Positions 17,686 through 27,023 of a stretch of 64,000 nt of DNA are shown here, one piece after another. Source of the stretch: Clostridiales bacterium (GTDB lineage: Bacteria; Bacillota; Clostridia; Saccharofermentanales; Saccharofermentanaceae); NCBI GenBank assembly GCA_017428545.1, contig JAFRQR010000002.1, positions 186,001 through 250,000 on the forward strand. The letters are read 5' to 3'. Position 1 is the stretch's first letter. The number at the start of each line of letters is the position of its first letter. The translations under genes and the position numbers were made by a program. Below the pieces are notes generated by a model that saw only the letters and a list, made by a program, of their open reading frames with translations, was not told the DNA's origin and searched no databases.

Positions 17686-17786
17686 GATTTCACCTCCAAG
17701 ATTAGATAACTTAATTGTATCACATTTTCGAAAGCGCACTTGAGAAATAGGCAAATTCTATTCTTTCGGGAATTGGAAAAATAGCC

Positions 17787-17815
17787 TTGCATTTTACATT
17801 CCGTTATATTATTAT
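17787..17815 (+). promoter_or_regulatory. Promoter of tRNA-Leu
   Basis: TTGCAT (17787-17792) and TATTAT (17810-17815) with 17-base spacing place the transcription start about 6 bases before the tRNA. Confidence 0.68.
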
Positions 17816-17827
17816 ATTAAGGCACTT

Positions 17828-17914
17828 GCGGATATGGCGGAATTGGCAGACGCGCTAGCTTCAGGTGCTAGTGATCGCAAGGTCATACAGGTTCAAGTCC
17901 TGCTATCCGCACCA
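17828..17914 (+). tRNA. tRNA-Leu (anticodon CAG)
   Basis: An 87-base class II tRNA with acceptor arms GCGGATA and TATCCGC, anticodon loop TTCAGGT (CAG, reads CUG), a long variable arm and an encoded CCA end. It is transcribed alone, with its own promoter and terminator. Confidence 0.97.
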
Positions 17915-17945
17915 GACCGGAAATCGAAAGGTTTCCGGTCTTTTT
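17915..17945 (+). terminator. Intrinsic terminator of tRNA-Leu
   Basis: A 9-bp perfect stem (17915-17923 with 17932-17940) begins directly after the CCA end and is followed by TTTTT. Confidence 0.93.
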
Positions 17946-18010
17946 CATTTCGGCTGAAAACCGCAGCAGCCGCATCTTCGTTCTAGATAATTCCGGCATT
18001 ACGAAACAAG

Positions 18011-18078
18011 GAAAAGAAAAAGCTTTCGACGTGCCTTCTCAGGAGAAACCCCGAGGAATAGCACGAGAAAGCTTTTTC
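18011..18078 (-). terminator. Long intrinsic terminator after ddh
   Basis: Arms at 18016-18034 and 18061-18078 pair over 17 bp with one small internal asymmetry, and the enclosed CTC...GAG segment forms a second stem. On the minus strand the structure is followed by TTTTTCTTTT. It lies 20 bases after the ddh stop. Confidence 0.87.
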
Positions 18079-18098
18079 CTTAATTGAATTATCCGATA

Positions 18099-19085
18099 TT
18101 ATACGAGAGTCTTTCTCAGTTCTTCACCGGAAAGCGGGCTCAGATAAGACGGAGCGATATCGAGGACTGTCTTACAGCCTGTTACGCCTTCCTTGGAAAG
18201 ACGGGCAACTGCACGGGCATAAGCCGTGAGAACACCTGCTGTGAATTCCGGGTTGGAATCAAGCTTCAGGCTATACTCGATAATGTGCTTGTTTTCTTTG
18301 TTAAAGCCGGAGACACCGCTTCTAAAGCAGAAACCGCCATGCGGGATACCGCTGTGGTTCTTCTGGAGTTCTTCTTCGGTAATGAAGTGAACCGTTGTAT
18401 CGTAATCGGAGAAATAATTCGGCATGGTCTTAATATCATTCTCGATCTGCTTAAGATCAGCACCCTCTTCCGGAACAACGAAGCACTCACGAGTGTGCTT
18501 TTCGCGAGTCGTAAGAACAGGCTGGGAACCGGAACGGACAGCTTCAAGAGCGCTCTCTACCGGGATCGTGTACTGCTTGCCGTTCTTTACGCCTTTAACT
18601 CTGCGGATCGCATCGGAGTGGCCCTGGCTTACGCCCTTGCCCCAGAATGTGTAGCTCTCACCTTCCGGCAGGATACTCTGGGAATAGATTCTAGCAAGTG
18701 AAAACATACCCGGATCCCAACCTACGGAGATCGCACCGACCGTTCCGGCAGCCTTAGCCGCTGCATCAACCTCGGCAAAGTGTGTCGGGATATTAGCGTG
18801 TGTATCAAAGCTGTCGACTACGTTGAACATAGAAGCAAGCTTCGGTGTCTGTTCCGGAAGATCTGTCGCGGAACCTCCGCAGAGGATCATAACATCAATT
18901 TTGTCCTTCATAGAAGCAACATCATTAACAGACATGACCTTAGCGGAATCTGTCTGAATTTTTAAAGCAGAAGGATCACGGCGCGTGAAAACAGCCACGA
19001 GTTCCATATCCGGATTTTGACGGATGCTGGACTCTACTCCTCTGCCGAGATTACCATAACCATAAATACCAATTCGAATCGCCAT
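18099..19085 (-). CDS. ddh: meso-Diaminopimelate D-dehydrogenase
   Basis: A 328-residue NADP-dependent oxidoreductase that makes meso-diaminopimelate from tetrahydrodipicolinate in one step, for lysine and peptidoglycan. The Rossmann motif G-I-Y-G-Y-G-N-L-G-R-G is at residues 6-16. The family segments C-G-G-S-A-T-D-L-P, D-S-F-D-T-H and S-V-G-W-D-P-G-M-F-S follow in order. AAGGAG precedes the ATG at 19085; an upstream in-frame extension has no ribosome-binding site and does not match the family. It is a single-gene transcript with its own promoter and terminator, divergent from the helicase gene. Confidence 0.95.
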   Translation of the reverse strand: MAIRIGIYGYGNLGRGVESSIRQNPDMELVAVFTRRDPSALKIQTDSAKVMSVNDVASMKDKIDVMILCGGSATDLPEQTPKLASMFNVVDSFDTHANIPTHFAEVDAAAKAAGTVGAISVGWDPGMFSLARIYSQSILPEGESYTFWGKGVSQGHSDAIRRVKGVKNGKQYTIPVESALEAVRSGSQPVLTTREKHTRECFVVPEEGADLKQIENDIKTMPNYFSDYDTTVHFITEEELQKNHSGIPHGGFCFRSGVSGFNKENKHIIEYSLKLDSNPEFTAGVLTAYARAVARLSKEGVTGCKTVLDIAPSYLSPLSGEELRKTLV

Positions 19086-19134
19086 TTTGCAATTTTCTCC
19101 TTTCAGTATTTCATACATCCTAATAACAAAGTGA

Positions 19135-19163
19135 ATTATAGCACTACCATTTGCCGCACACAA
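19135..19163 (-). promoter_or_regulatory. Probable promoter of ddh
   Basis: An extended -10 element, TGCTATAAT (19143-19135), lies 50 bases before the ddh start. A weak -35 (TTGTGT, 19163-19158) stands 17 bases upstream of TATAAT. Confidence 0.55.
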
Positions 19164-19235
19164 CGCAATTTTGAATAATTCTATGAATGAAATTGCATTT
19201 TTCTTATAATCTTTTCTTATGGATGCTTTGATATA

Positions 19236-21686
19236 ATGAATTATATGGAAAAAGCACTTCACAAGATCTCTGTACGCGCGCTCTGCGAGCGCATTTACCG
19301 ATCCGGTTCCCTTCTCGGTGCCGGTTATGGCGGCGTGTCCGGATTAGACGGCACAAGGATGCATCAGAGAGTTTTTAAAGATATAAAGAAAGAATATGGT
19401 GAAGACGGGGTTACTTCCGAATATTCTCTCGGGACAACCCGTGAGTACGAGCTTTTTACCATACAGATCTCCGGACGTGCCGACTGCATCATCGAAGAAG
19501 CCGACGGAAAAGTCAACATCATCGAGATCAAGACCCATAACCGTGTCGTCGATAAAGTCGAGTCCCTGATCCTTCCGACGCACGAAGCACAGGTAAAGAT
19601 TTACGCGCATCTGTATTATCTTTCCCACGCAGAAGTGGAAGATCTGACGATCACGCTTCGATACGTTTCCTTTCTCAATTACCAGTTTCTGGAAAAGAGC
19701 CGGGTATTTACAAGATCTGAAGCCGCTGACTTCTTCGAAGATACTGTTTCTTTATATCTTCAGGAAGCAACAAGGATCGCCAATTACGAAAATGCAAGAA
19801 ATGAATCTATTGCCGCAATGAAATTTCCTTATTCTGTCGTTCGAAACGGACAGAAAGACTTCATGAAGGCAGTTCTTTCCTCACTGAAGCATAAGGAGAC
19901 GCTCATTGCCGAAGCACCGACGGGCATCGGCAAAACGATCAGCACCTTATATCCTGCCGTGAAATGGCTCCCCAATGCCGAAGGCGGCAAGATCTTCTAT
20001 GCCACGGCCAAGCTTGCGACAAGAGAAGTCGCAGACAAGGCGCTTAATGACATGAGAAACCAGGGACTTGTCATTAAGTCGATCCAGCTGGCTCCGAAAG
20101 AACAAATGTGTACGGCCAAAGAAGAATTCTGCGACAGCCGCTTCTGTCCTTTTGCCGACGGATACTATTCCAGACTCAATGCGGCTTTGGAGGATGTCCA
20201 TTCACTGGATGCCATCTATCCGGAAGATATCCGAAGGATCGCCCAGAAGCACAGGATCTGCGCTCATGAGCTTCAGCTCGATGCATCGAATATGTGTGAT
20301 GTGATCATATGCGACTATAACCATATCTTCCATCCGAGGATCCGCCTTCAGCGCTACTTTGCCGTCAATGAATTTTGCCATACGCTACTTATTGACGAAG
20401 CACATAACATGATCTCAAGATCCAGAGACATGTTCAGTGCCGTCCTTTCCCGAAGTACGCTTCTTACTGCGATGCCACTTCTATCGACGATCTCTCCGAA
20501 GACCGAAAAGTACAGTCATCAGATCGCGGACTATTTTACCCTTCTGGACTATGCTTTTGAAAAGGATTCAGCGGGCATCAACATGGTCGAACAGACCATT
20601 AAGGAAAATGAGATCGTGATCGGAGAAGACTTCCGCGCAACAAGGTCCGTACCGAAGAACCTTTATCAGCTCCTCTGGGCACTTTGTTTTCATATTGCGA
20701 ATATCCTTGCAGATCTCGAAGACCGCGAAAAACGCAGGATCCTTTCCGAGTTCTATTTCGAGGCGAGATTCTTCCTTACGATCTTAGAACTGTATTTCGA
20801 TAACGCCTATATCATTGAAGTCACGCGCTCAGGAGTATGCGAAAACGGCCAGTATGATATCTCGATCACTTTGGATTGCCTGGATGCCTCCGATAAACTG
20901 GCCTCTATCCTTGCGGACAACCATAATGCCGTATTCTTCTCGGCAACGATGTCGCCGGCACAGTACTATCAGAGCATGATCGTCGGAAAGGAAACTTCGT
21001 TTTCCAGGATGCTGCAGCTCCCAAGTCCTTTTCCGCCGGAAAACCTTCAGGTGGTGATTATTAACGACATCCAGACGACCTATCAGGAAAGAAACTTCTC
21101 TGCTGAAAAAGTCGCGAATACGATCCTTCGCATCGTAGGAGGTCATAAAGAGAACTTCATGGTCTTCTTCCCGTCTTTTAAATATATGGAGATGGTATAC
21201 ACCAAGATCTTCAAGACGACACAGATGGATCCCGACATCGAATTAATGATACAGAATCCGGGCATGAATCCCGAGGAGAAAAAGCATTATCTCGACCGTT
21301 TCAACCGCCACGGCGACAAGACTCTTCTCGGATTTGCCGTCATGGGCGGGCATTTCGGCGAAGGCATCGATCTGGTCGGAGATAAGCTGAAAGGCGCATT
21401 TATCGTCGGCGTCGGTCTTCCGCAGATAAGTAAGGAACGAGAGATCTTAAGCCAGTATTACCAGAACAAATTCGGAGACGGTTTCTCCTTTGCCTATAAG
21501 TTCCCGGGCTGGGAAAAAGTCCTTCAGGCTGCAGGCAGAGTCATCCGTGACGAAAACGACAAAGGATTTATTGTTCTGATGGACGAAAGATACTGTAGGG
21601 ATGATTACCGTCTCTTATGGCCGGATCACTGGAAAGCTACGGAATACACATCCGAAGACGCCGAGATCTTATGGGATATCCTTTGA
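19236..21686 (+). CDS. Fe-S XPD/DinG-type DNA helicase with N-terminal PD-(D/E)XK nuclease domain
   Basis: An 816-residue superfamily 2 helicase. Residues 1-190 look like a RecB/Cas4-type nuclease: H43, D83 in G-R-A-D, E97-x-K99 in I-I-E-I-K-T, and Q119-x3-Y123. The helicase has Walker A A-P-T-G-I-G-K-T (K233), four cysteines that can hold a 4Fe-4S cluster (C292, C299, C304, C342), DEAH at 387-390, and late motifs F-G-E-G-I-D and Q-A-A-G-R-V-I-R. It should unwind DNA 5' to 3', probably in repair. Start choice is uncertain: ATG 19236 and ATG 19245 both lack a good ribosome-binding site. It ends immediately against recO on the other strand. Confidence 0.9.
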   Translation: MNYMEKALHKISVRALCERIYRSGSLLGAGYGGVSGLDGTRMHQRVFKDIKKEYGEDGVTSEYSLGTTREYELFTIQISGRADCIIEEADGKVNIIEIKTHNRVVDKVESLILPTHEAQVKIYAHLYYLSHAEVEDLTITLRYVSFLNYQFLEKSRVFTRSEAADFFEDTVSLYLQEATRIANYENARNESIAAMKFPYSVVRNGQKDFMKAVLSSLKHKETLIAEAPTGIGKTISTLYPAVKWLPNAEGGKIFYATAKLATREVADKALNDMRNQGLVIKSIQLAPKEQMCTAKEEFCDSRFCPFADGYYSRLNAALEDVHSLDAIYPEDIRRIAQKHRICAHELQLDASNMCDVIICDYNHIFHPRIRLQRYFAVNEFCHTLLIDEAHNMISRSRDMFSAVLSRSTLLTAMPLLSTISPKTEKYSHQIADYFTLLDYAFEKDSAGINMVEQTIKENEIVIGEDFRATRSVPKNLYQLLWALCFHIANILADLEDREKRRILSEFYFEARFFLTILELYFDNAYIIEVTRSGVCENGQYDISITLDCLDASDKLASILADNHNAVFFSATMSPAQYYQSMIVGKETSFSRMLQLPSPFPPENLQVVIINDIQTTYQERNFSAEKVANTILRIVGGHKENFMVFFPSFKYMEMVYTKIFKTTQMDPDIELMIQNPGMNPEEKKHYLDRFNRHGDKTLLGFAVMGGHFGEGIDLVGDKLKGAFIVGVGLPQISKEREILSQYYQNKFGDGFSFAYKFPGWEKVLQAAGRVIRDENDKGFIVLMDERYCRDDYRLLWPDHWKATEYTSEDAEILWDIL

Positions 21687-22445
21687 TCAGACAGGCGGAA
21701 GCGTATCCAGGATCGACATCTTATCGTAGTTCTTTTCGAGACGTTCACATAAATATCTGTGCGTGACGGAACAAAGATCGTCGAGCACGTATTTTTCCGC
21801 ACGAAAAGCACTTAACCGCTCGAGCGGCGCCTCTCTTATGTACCTCAGCGCTTCCACGCAGCCGAGAGATACGAACTGATAGTCTTTTGCTTTTTCCACG
21901 CAGCGGATATTCGAGCAGTAAAGCCGGCACTTGCTAAAAGAAAAAGCTCTGGTCGGCATCTCATCGGGTTTTCCGCAGTCGCATTCATTCAGATCAAAAG
22001 CAAAACCCAGTGCATCCATCACACGCCATTCAAAAGCCGCAACGATCTGTCGGTATTTTTCCGGATGTTTCGAAAGATCATAGAGGACATAAAGAACTAA
22101 AGGATAAAGTGCCTGGGCGGATTCGGGGTCGATCGCCGTGTCTTTGACCACTTCGAGGATATGCGAAGCCGATGTCAGGCCTTCGAAAGAATCATAAAGG
22201 CCGCGGAAACTTTCGACCGTCTCCCCTTCTTTTAAGTAGTAAAAACTCTTGCTCTCGGATAATACCATGTCGGCAAGAAGCGGCGGAGTCGCAAGGGATG
22301 CAAGCCTCGAAGAATGCTTCTTGGCACCGGGAACCATTACGGAAACAAGACCCTGCTTGGGAGTAAGGATCGTGATGATGGCATCCTGATCACGATGCGG
22401 TCGGGATGCGATCACCACACCTCGGATCGTAAAACTCGCGCCCAT
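21687..22445 (-). CDS. recO: DNA repair protein RecO
   Basis: A 252-residue recombination mediator that loads RecA on SSB-coated DNA together with RecR. The N-terminal OB-fold starts with the usual G-V-V-I-A-S-R-P-H-R-D-Q-D segment, followed by a helical middle and a cysteine knuckle (C-D-C-G and C-x4-C-x4-C) near residues 155-182. Length is normal. Its ATG lies 3 bases after the YbeY-Era stop, in the usual era-recO order, and it is the last gene of the operon. Its TGA directly abuts the helicase TGA on the opposite strand. Confidence 0.95.
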   Translation of the reverse strand: MGASFTIRGVVIASRPHRDQDAIITILTPKQGLVSVMVPGAKKHSSRLASLATPPLLADMVLSESKSFYYLKEGETVESFRGLYDSFEGLTSASHILEVVKDTAIDPESAQALYPLVLYVLYDLSKHPEKYRQIVAAFEWRVMDALGFAFDLNECDCGKPDEMPTRAFSFSKCRLYCSNIRCVEKAKDYQFVSLGCVEALRYIREAPLERLSAFRAEKYVLDDLCSVTHRYLCERLEKNYDKMSILDTLPPV

Positions 22446-22448
22446 CTT

Positions 22449-23960
22449 TTAATCTTCCTTCTTCTTATAACCGAACTCGTCAAGGAATACCTGACGGTTC
22501 TTCCAATCCTTACGTACTTTGACATGAAGATCCAGGAACACTTTGCAGTCCGTCATCTTCTCGATATTCTCTCTTGCGGCAGTACCGATACGTTTGATCA
22601 TCTGGCCGTTTTTGCCGAGAAGAATACTCTTATGGGAATCTCTTTCGCAAATGATCGATGCATGGATCTTAATAAGGCTTCTGTCATAACTGTCCTCGGC
22701 ATCGTCCTTTAATACTTCTTCAAAAGCATCGATCTCAACGGCGGTTCCGTGCGGGATCTCTTCATTGGTATAATGCAGGATCTGCTCGCGGATCAGTTCG
22801 GCAGAGATCTCTCTTTCCGACTGGTCCGTCACTTCCTCGATCGGGAAATATCTCGGAGCACTCGGAAGCTTTGAGATAATGACATCCATCAGCTCATCCA
22901 CGCCATCATCTTTCAACGCGGAGATCGGAACAATATCGACAAAATCGGCGATCTTAGAATAATTGGCAATAAGAGGCAAAAGCGATTCTTTCGTAACTGC
23001 ATCCGCCTTATTGACGGCCAGGATGATCGGTTTTTTCAGTTTCTTCGCCATCTCTGCCGCACGGATCTCGACATTTGCCGGTTTCGGGAAGCGGCCGTCC
23101 GCCATAAGAACGACGACATCAGCACCTTTTGCGGCACGGAAAGAAGAATCTACCATAAACTCCGCAAGCTTCGACTGCGGCTTATGAATACCCGGAGTAT
23201 CCACGAAGATCACCTGTGCATCATCTTTGTTATAGATCGCCTGGATGTTGTTTCTTGTCGTTTGCGGCTTATGGGAAACGATGGCAAGTTTCATACCGGA
23301 GATCGTATTCAGAAGCGTTGACTTACCGACATTCGGACGGCCGACAAGCGCGCAATAACCGCAATGAGGAAGCATTTCTCCGACCGGATGCTCATCTTCT
23401 TCTGATTCTTCAGAAGATCTTATGTCCGCGTCCGAAGATTTCGGAAGTCCGATGCCGGTCATGATCTCTTCCTGCTTACTGAACATCAGATCCTCACTTT
23501 TGCCGTTTTCATGATCAAAACCAAAAAGATGAAGGAGCGAATGCACGGCAAGAAAAACCATTTCGCGTTCCATCGAATGACCATACTCCTCGGCCTGCTT
23601 TCTGGCTCTTTCCGGGCAGATCACGACATCACCTATCGGAAGAAGTTTCTTTCCGTCATCATAGGAAAAATCATATGGCATCAGTTGGCCCTGAAGCTTT
23701 CCGTCATTCATATCCAGGATCGGGAAAGAAAGGACATCCGTTACCTTATCCTTCTGTCTGTACCGGGAATTCAGCTTTTTGATTGCATCCGATCCGACCA
23801 GACGTACATCTACGGAGATCTCCGCATCTCCGTTTCGGATCGATGGATCGATATAATCCATAGAAAGCATGAGCGAAAGTGCTTTTTCCACATAGGAAAC
23901 AAAAACTCCCGCTTCATCTTTTGTAAATGATCTTGTCTTATTCTCTAACGAAATACTCAT
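22449..23960 (-). CDS. ybeY-era: Fused YbeY endoribonuclease - Era GTPase
   Basis: One 503-residue open frame encodes two ribosome-assembly factors. Residues 1-172 are YbeY, with zinc ligands H140-x3-H144-x5-H150. An acidic linker (about 176-193) follows. Era covers 200-500: P-loop G-R-P-N-V-G-K-S (207-214), Q-T-T-R switch, D-T-P-G (254-257), N-K-A-D (317-320) and a KH RNA-binding domain ending near 490. YbeY matures the 16S rRNA 3' end and Era binds it. In most Bacillota dgkA and cdd separate the two genes; here both are absent and the proteins are joined without frame disruption. The ATG overlaps the pgpH stop (ATGA). Confidence 0.96.
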   Translation of the reverse strand: MSISLENKTRSFTKDEAGVFVSYVEKALSLMLSMDYIDPSIRNGDAEISVDVRLVGSDAIKKLNSRYRQKDKVTDVLSFPILDMNDGKLQGQLMPYDFSYDDGKKLLPIGDVVICPERARKQAEEYGHSMEREMVFLAVHSLLHLFGFDHENGKSEDLMFSKQEEIMTGIGLPKSSDADIRSSEESEEDEHPVGEMLPHCGYCALVGRPNVGKSTLLNTISGMKLAIVSHKPQTTRNNIQAIYNKDDAQVIFVDTPGIHKPQSKLAEFMVDSSFRAAKGADVVVLMADGRFPKPANVEIRAAEMAKKLKKPIILAVNKADAVTKESLLPLIANYSKIADFVDIVPISALKDDGVDELMDVIISKLPSAPRYFPIEEVTDQSEREISAELIREQILHYTNEEIPHGTAVEIDAFEEVLKDDAEDSYDRSLIKIHASIICERDSHKSILLGKNGQMIKRIGTAARENIEKMTDCKVFLDLHVKVRKDWKNRQVFLDEFGYKKKED

Positions 23961-26044
23961 TCCGGATATTTCACCCTTTCATGGAAGTAGCCGGCATATA
24001 CCTGGATAAAGGCTCCGATGATCAGTTCGAGGTCGTTGAACGAAAGCCCGGAATGCACCAGCTGATCCTCTTCTATCTTTTGCTTAATGATCTTTCTGAA
24101 AAGCACCTCGGCCTCTTCGATATCGTGGATGCCTTTGGATCTGATCGCCGCTTCACAGGAGTCTGCGATCATGATAATGGCAGATTCACGGGTAGACGGA
24201 ACAGAGCCGCGATAAGAGAACTTCTCCTTCGGCGGTGCCGGCTCACCCTTCTCCTGCGCTTCTTTGGTTGCCTTGTAATAGAAATAACCCGGGCATGTGG
24301 TGCCGTGATGCTCCAAAATGATACTCTGGATCGGAGCCGGAAGTCTGTACTTCTTTGCGAGTTTCAAACCATCGGATGGATGTGCCGTAATGATCGCTAC
24401 GCTTTCTTCGATCGGCAGGTTATCATGAGGATTGATGCCGTCTTTCTGGTTTTCCGTAAAATACTCCGGCCTTTCGAGTTTTCCGATATCGTGATAATAC
24501 GAACCGACCTTGGCAAGAAGAGCATTCGCGCCGATCGCTTCCGCCGCGGAATCCGCAAGGTTGGCCACCATCATGGAATGCTGGGATGTTCCGGGGGCCT
24601 CGAGGAAAAGCCTTTTTTGAAGAGGATGACTCTGCTGGGCCAGATCAAGAAGGCGCATCGGAGATGCGGTATTCGAGATCATCTCGAAAAGCGGCTGGCA
24701 GCCGATCGCGGCAACGACCGAACATCCTGTACTGATGACCGACCAAAGTGCAGAATTGAAAGTATCCGTCTTAGAAGACTGGCTGACCAGATTATAGCCG
24801 AGAGAAGCGATAAGCGAAGCCGCGGCCGTATAAAGGATCAGCGTCGCTGCATTGAATTTGTGGCTTCTCTGGCCCGCGATCGCGCAGCAGACGAAAATAC
24901 TGATGATCGAAACAAACAGCAGTTCCGTATTAAATCCGCTCATCGGAAGTACCATAAGCAGGGAGAGCACGCTCATCATGATACCGCCCTGCATTCCGAG
25001 ATAAACGGCAAATATATACGTGGTAAACATGATCGTCGAGAAAAGCGGCGAGATCGCAGTCAGATAACGGCTCGAGATCAACGGAATAACGAAAGCAAGC
25101 ATCAGGGCGATCCATGTCTTTGAATCGATGGAATACTCGTTATCGAACTTACTGAGATAGAATGCTCCTGCGGATACGATAATGCAGATATAAACAACGA
25201 TACCGATCAACAGTACATAATTAAATGAATCCGTCGGGAGAAGATCAAGGTCTTCGAGCTGGCTGTATATGTGAGGTGTGATGGTCTCGCCAACGCTTAC
25301 GATACGGTTTCCCTTCTGGATCATGACCGGATCGGCCACCGCATTTTTATATGCCGCTACACGTTCGTTTTCAGTTGCTTTTTCATCATAAACGGCATTC
25401 GGCTTCAAAAGGCTTCTTAAAGTGCGGACCAGAAGATCTTTAGACGAGATGTACTCGGCGTCATCATGGGTCTTCGTCTCCTCGACAGCCGAGGCATAAT
25501 TGTTGATCTCCTGCAAAAGCGCCTGTTCATCAAGTGCATCCATACTGATCAGTGTGGCGATCTGATTGGCTTCCAGTTCGATATAAGAAAAATCGACAAA
25601 AGAAATGTTAGCCAGTGTATAGGCGACATCATCCGCAAGCTCGATATCATATGATTCTTTTACGGCTTTTTTCAGAAGAGTCGCCATCTCCGATTTATTA
25701 CGGATGACCATTCCCAGATCATCGATATTGGCTTTACGGAGTTCTTCACAGTAGTTAAAGAAACCTTTGACCGTTTCCAGATTCTCATTGGATACATCTT
25801 CGGAAATAACATATACGGGAGCCACTTCCGTTTTGGCAAGGACAGCACGGCGTTCCGTTTCATAAGTATCCTTAACGGTCCTTGTGGCCGTGATATCGTA
25901 TTCACACGTCTGGCCCTGGCGGATGTCATACTGCTTCGGGAGAGAACCAAAATACACGACCAATACCATCAGTACGGCAAGTACTGCAATGGACGCGATA
26001 CGAATCACCTGAAAAAGCTTTTGGTTCTTCTTCGAATTACGCAT
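23957..26044 (-). CDS. Membrane HD-domain phosphohydrolase, PgpH type (c-di-AMP phosphodiesterase)
   Basis: About 695 residues of 7TM-7TMR-HD architecture. A signal-anchor helix (about residues 12-34) is followed by an extracellular region of about 240 residues, seven helices between 270 and 470, and a cytoplasmic HD domain with Q-H-S, Y-Y-H-D-I-G-K and later H-H-G-T motifs. Family members hydrolyse cyclic di-AMP. The start at 26044 gives an 8-base overlap with phoH (ATGCGTAA); an in-frame ATG at 26071 lacks a ribosome-binding site. It sits between phoH and ybeY, the common order in Bacillota. Confidence 0.93.
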   Translation of the reverse strand: MRNSKKNQKLFQVIRIASIAVLAVLMVLVVYFGSLPKQYDIRQGQTCEYDITATRTVKDTYETERRAVLAKTEVAPVYVISEDVSNENLETVKGFFNYCEELRKANIDDLGMVIRNKSEMATLLKKAVKESYDIELADDVAYTLANISFVDFSYIELEANQIATLISMDALDEQALLQEINNYASAVEETKTHDDAEYISSKDLLVRTLRSLLKPNAVYDEKATENERVAAYKNAVADPVMIQKGNRIVSVGETITPHIYSQLEDLDLLPTDSFNYVLLIGIVVYICIIVSAGAFYLSKFDNEYSIDSKTWIALMLAFVIPLISSRYLTAISPLFSTIMFTTYIFAVYLGMQGGIMMSVLSLLMVLPMSGFNTELLFVSIISIFVCCAIAGQRSHKFNAATLILYTAAASLIASLGYNLVSQSSKTDTFNSALWSVISTGCSVVAAIGCQPLFEMISNTASPMRLLDLAQQSHPLQKRLFLEAPGTSQHSMMVANLADSAAEAIGANALLAKVGSYYHDIGKLERPEYFTENQKDGINPHDNLPIEESVAIITAHPSDGLKLAKKYRLPAPIQSIILEHHGTTCPGYFYYKATKEAQEKGEPAPPKEKFSYRGSVPSTRESAIIMIADSCEAAIRSKGIHDIEEAEVLFRKIIKQKIEEDQLVHSGLSFNDLELIIGAFIQVYAGYFHERVKYPE

Positions 26045-27023
26045 GTCCTCCGTGTCTCCTCTCCCTTGCATTATAAGCCATTATGATCTTTTGTACCAAC
26101 GGATTTCTTACAATATCCGTCTCCTGAAGTGAAACAATGGAGATACCGGGAATATCGCGAAGAATATGCATCGCGTCATCCAGGCCATTCGGATAGCCGG
26201 ACGGCAGGTCGATCTGTGTCGTATCACCGCAGACACAGACGCGGGAATTCATTCCCATACGTGTAAGGAACATCATCATCTGTTCGATCGTTGTATTTTG
26301 TGCCTCATCAAGGAGGATAAAGCTGTCATCGAGGCTTCTTCCGCGCATATAAGCCAAAGGAGACACTTCGATAATGCCTCTTTCGAGATTTCTCTCAAAT
26401 GCTTCTCTTCCCATCAGTTCGAGAAGAGCATCGTAGATCGGACGCATATAAGGATCGACTTTTTCTTCGATATCACCCGGAAGATATCCGAGCTTCTCAC
26501 CTGCTTCCACGGCAGGACGGGTCAGGATGATCCTGGATACAGAGCGGTCACGAAGAGCAAGGACTGCCATGGCAACACCGAGGAAAGTCTTACCGGAACC
26601 GGCAGGTCCTTTGCAGATAACGACATCATTTTTCGCCATCGAATCCACATAGACTCTCTGGCCGAGAGTTTTCGCCCGTACAGAACGTCCGGCCGGAGTC
26701 GTCAGAATGATCGGATCTTCATCATCCATGAATTCTTCCAGAAGACCTTCTTTTTCAAGCTGGCACAGATATCTGACAGTTAATATATCCAGCTGTTCCT
26801 TCTTTCCGATGACGGAATCCATAGCAGTAAGGACAGCTTGCGCCTTGGGAAGAACCGATGACTCTCCCCGCACGGAAATGCCACTGTCCAAGGCGACGAT
26901 CTCACAATCGAACATATCGGAAACAGCTTTCAGCCAGGAACAGTTATTGGAAGAAAGTTCAGCAAGATGATTCACTCTTAAAACGGTCTCTTCGATCAAA
27001 TCCATCTCTCCTTTATACGTCAT
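26037..27023 (-). CDS. phoH: PhoH-like ATPase
   Basis: A cytoplasmic P-loop ATPase of about 328 residues. A small N-terminal RNA-binding region (1-100) precedes Walker A G-P-A-G-S-G-K-T and Walker B F-I-L-L-D-E-A-Q-N-T-T, with G-D-T-T-Q-I-D-L-P following. PhoH proteins are linked to RNA processing and ribosome maturation, and phoH beside ybeY and era is a conserved context. Two starts are plausible: 27023, which overlaps rluD by 11 bases, and 27005, which has GGAG only two bases upstream. Confidence 0.93.
   Translation of the reverse strand: MTYKGEMDLIEETVLRVNHLAELSSNNCSWLKAVSDMFDCEIVALDSGISVRGESSVLPKAQAVLTAMDSVIGKKEQLDILTVRYLCQLEKEGLLEEFMDDEDPIILTTPAGRSVRAKTLGQRVYVDSMAKNDVVICKGPAGSGKTFLGVAMAVLALRDRSVSRIILTRPAVEAGEKLGYLPGDIEEKVDPYMRPIYDALLELMGREAFERNLERGIIEVSPLAYMRGRSLDDSFILLDEAQNTTIEQMMMFLTRMGMNSRVCVCGDTTQIDLPSGYPNGLDDAMHILRDIPGISIVSLQETDIVRNPLVQKIIMAYNARERRHGGHA

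Noticed and set aside
18011..18078. Long imperfect inverted repeat as a possible MITE or insertion remnant
   Set aside because: It lies 20 bases after ddh, has a T-run on the correct strand and no target-site duplication, so a terminator explains it.
19086..19262. Longer N-terminus for the ddh product
   Set aside because: The extension has no ribosome-binding site, spans the likely promoter and is not part of the family, whereas AAGGAG precedes the internal ATG.
23927..25123. A 398-codon arginine-rich open frame opposite pgpH
   Set aside because: Composition is the mirror of the membrane-protein codons on the other strand; no start signal or family resemblance.
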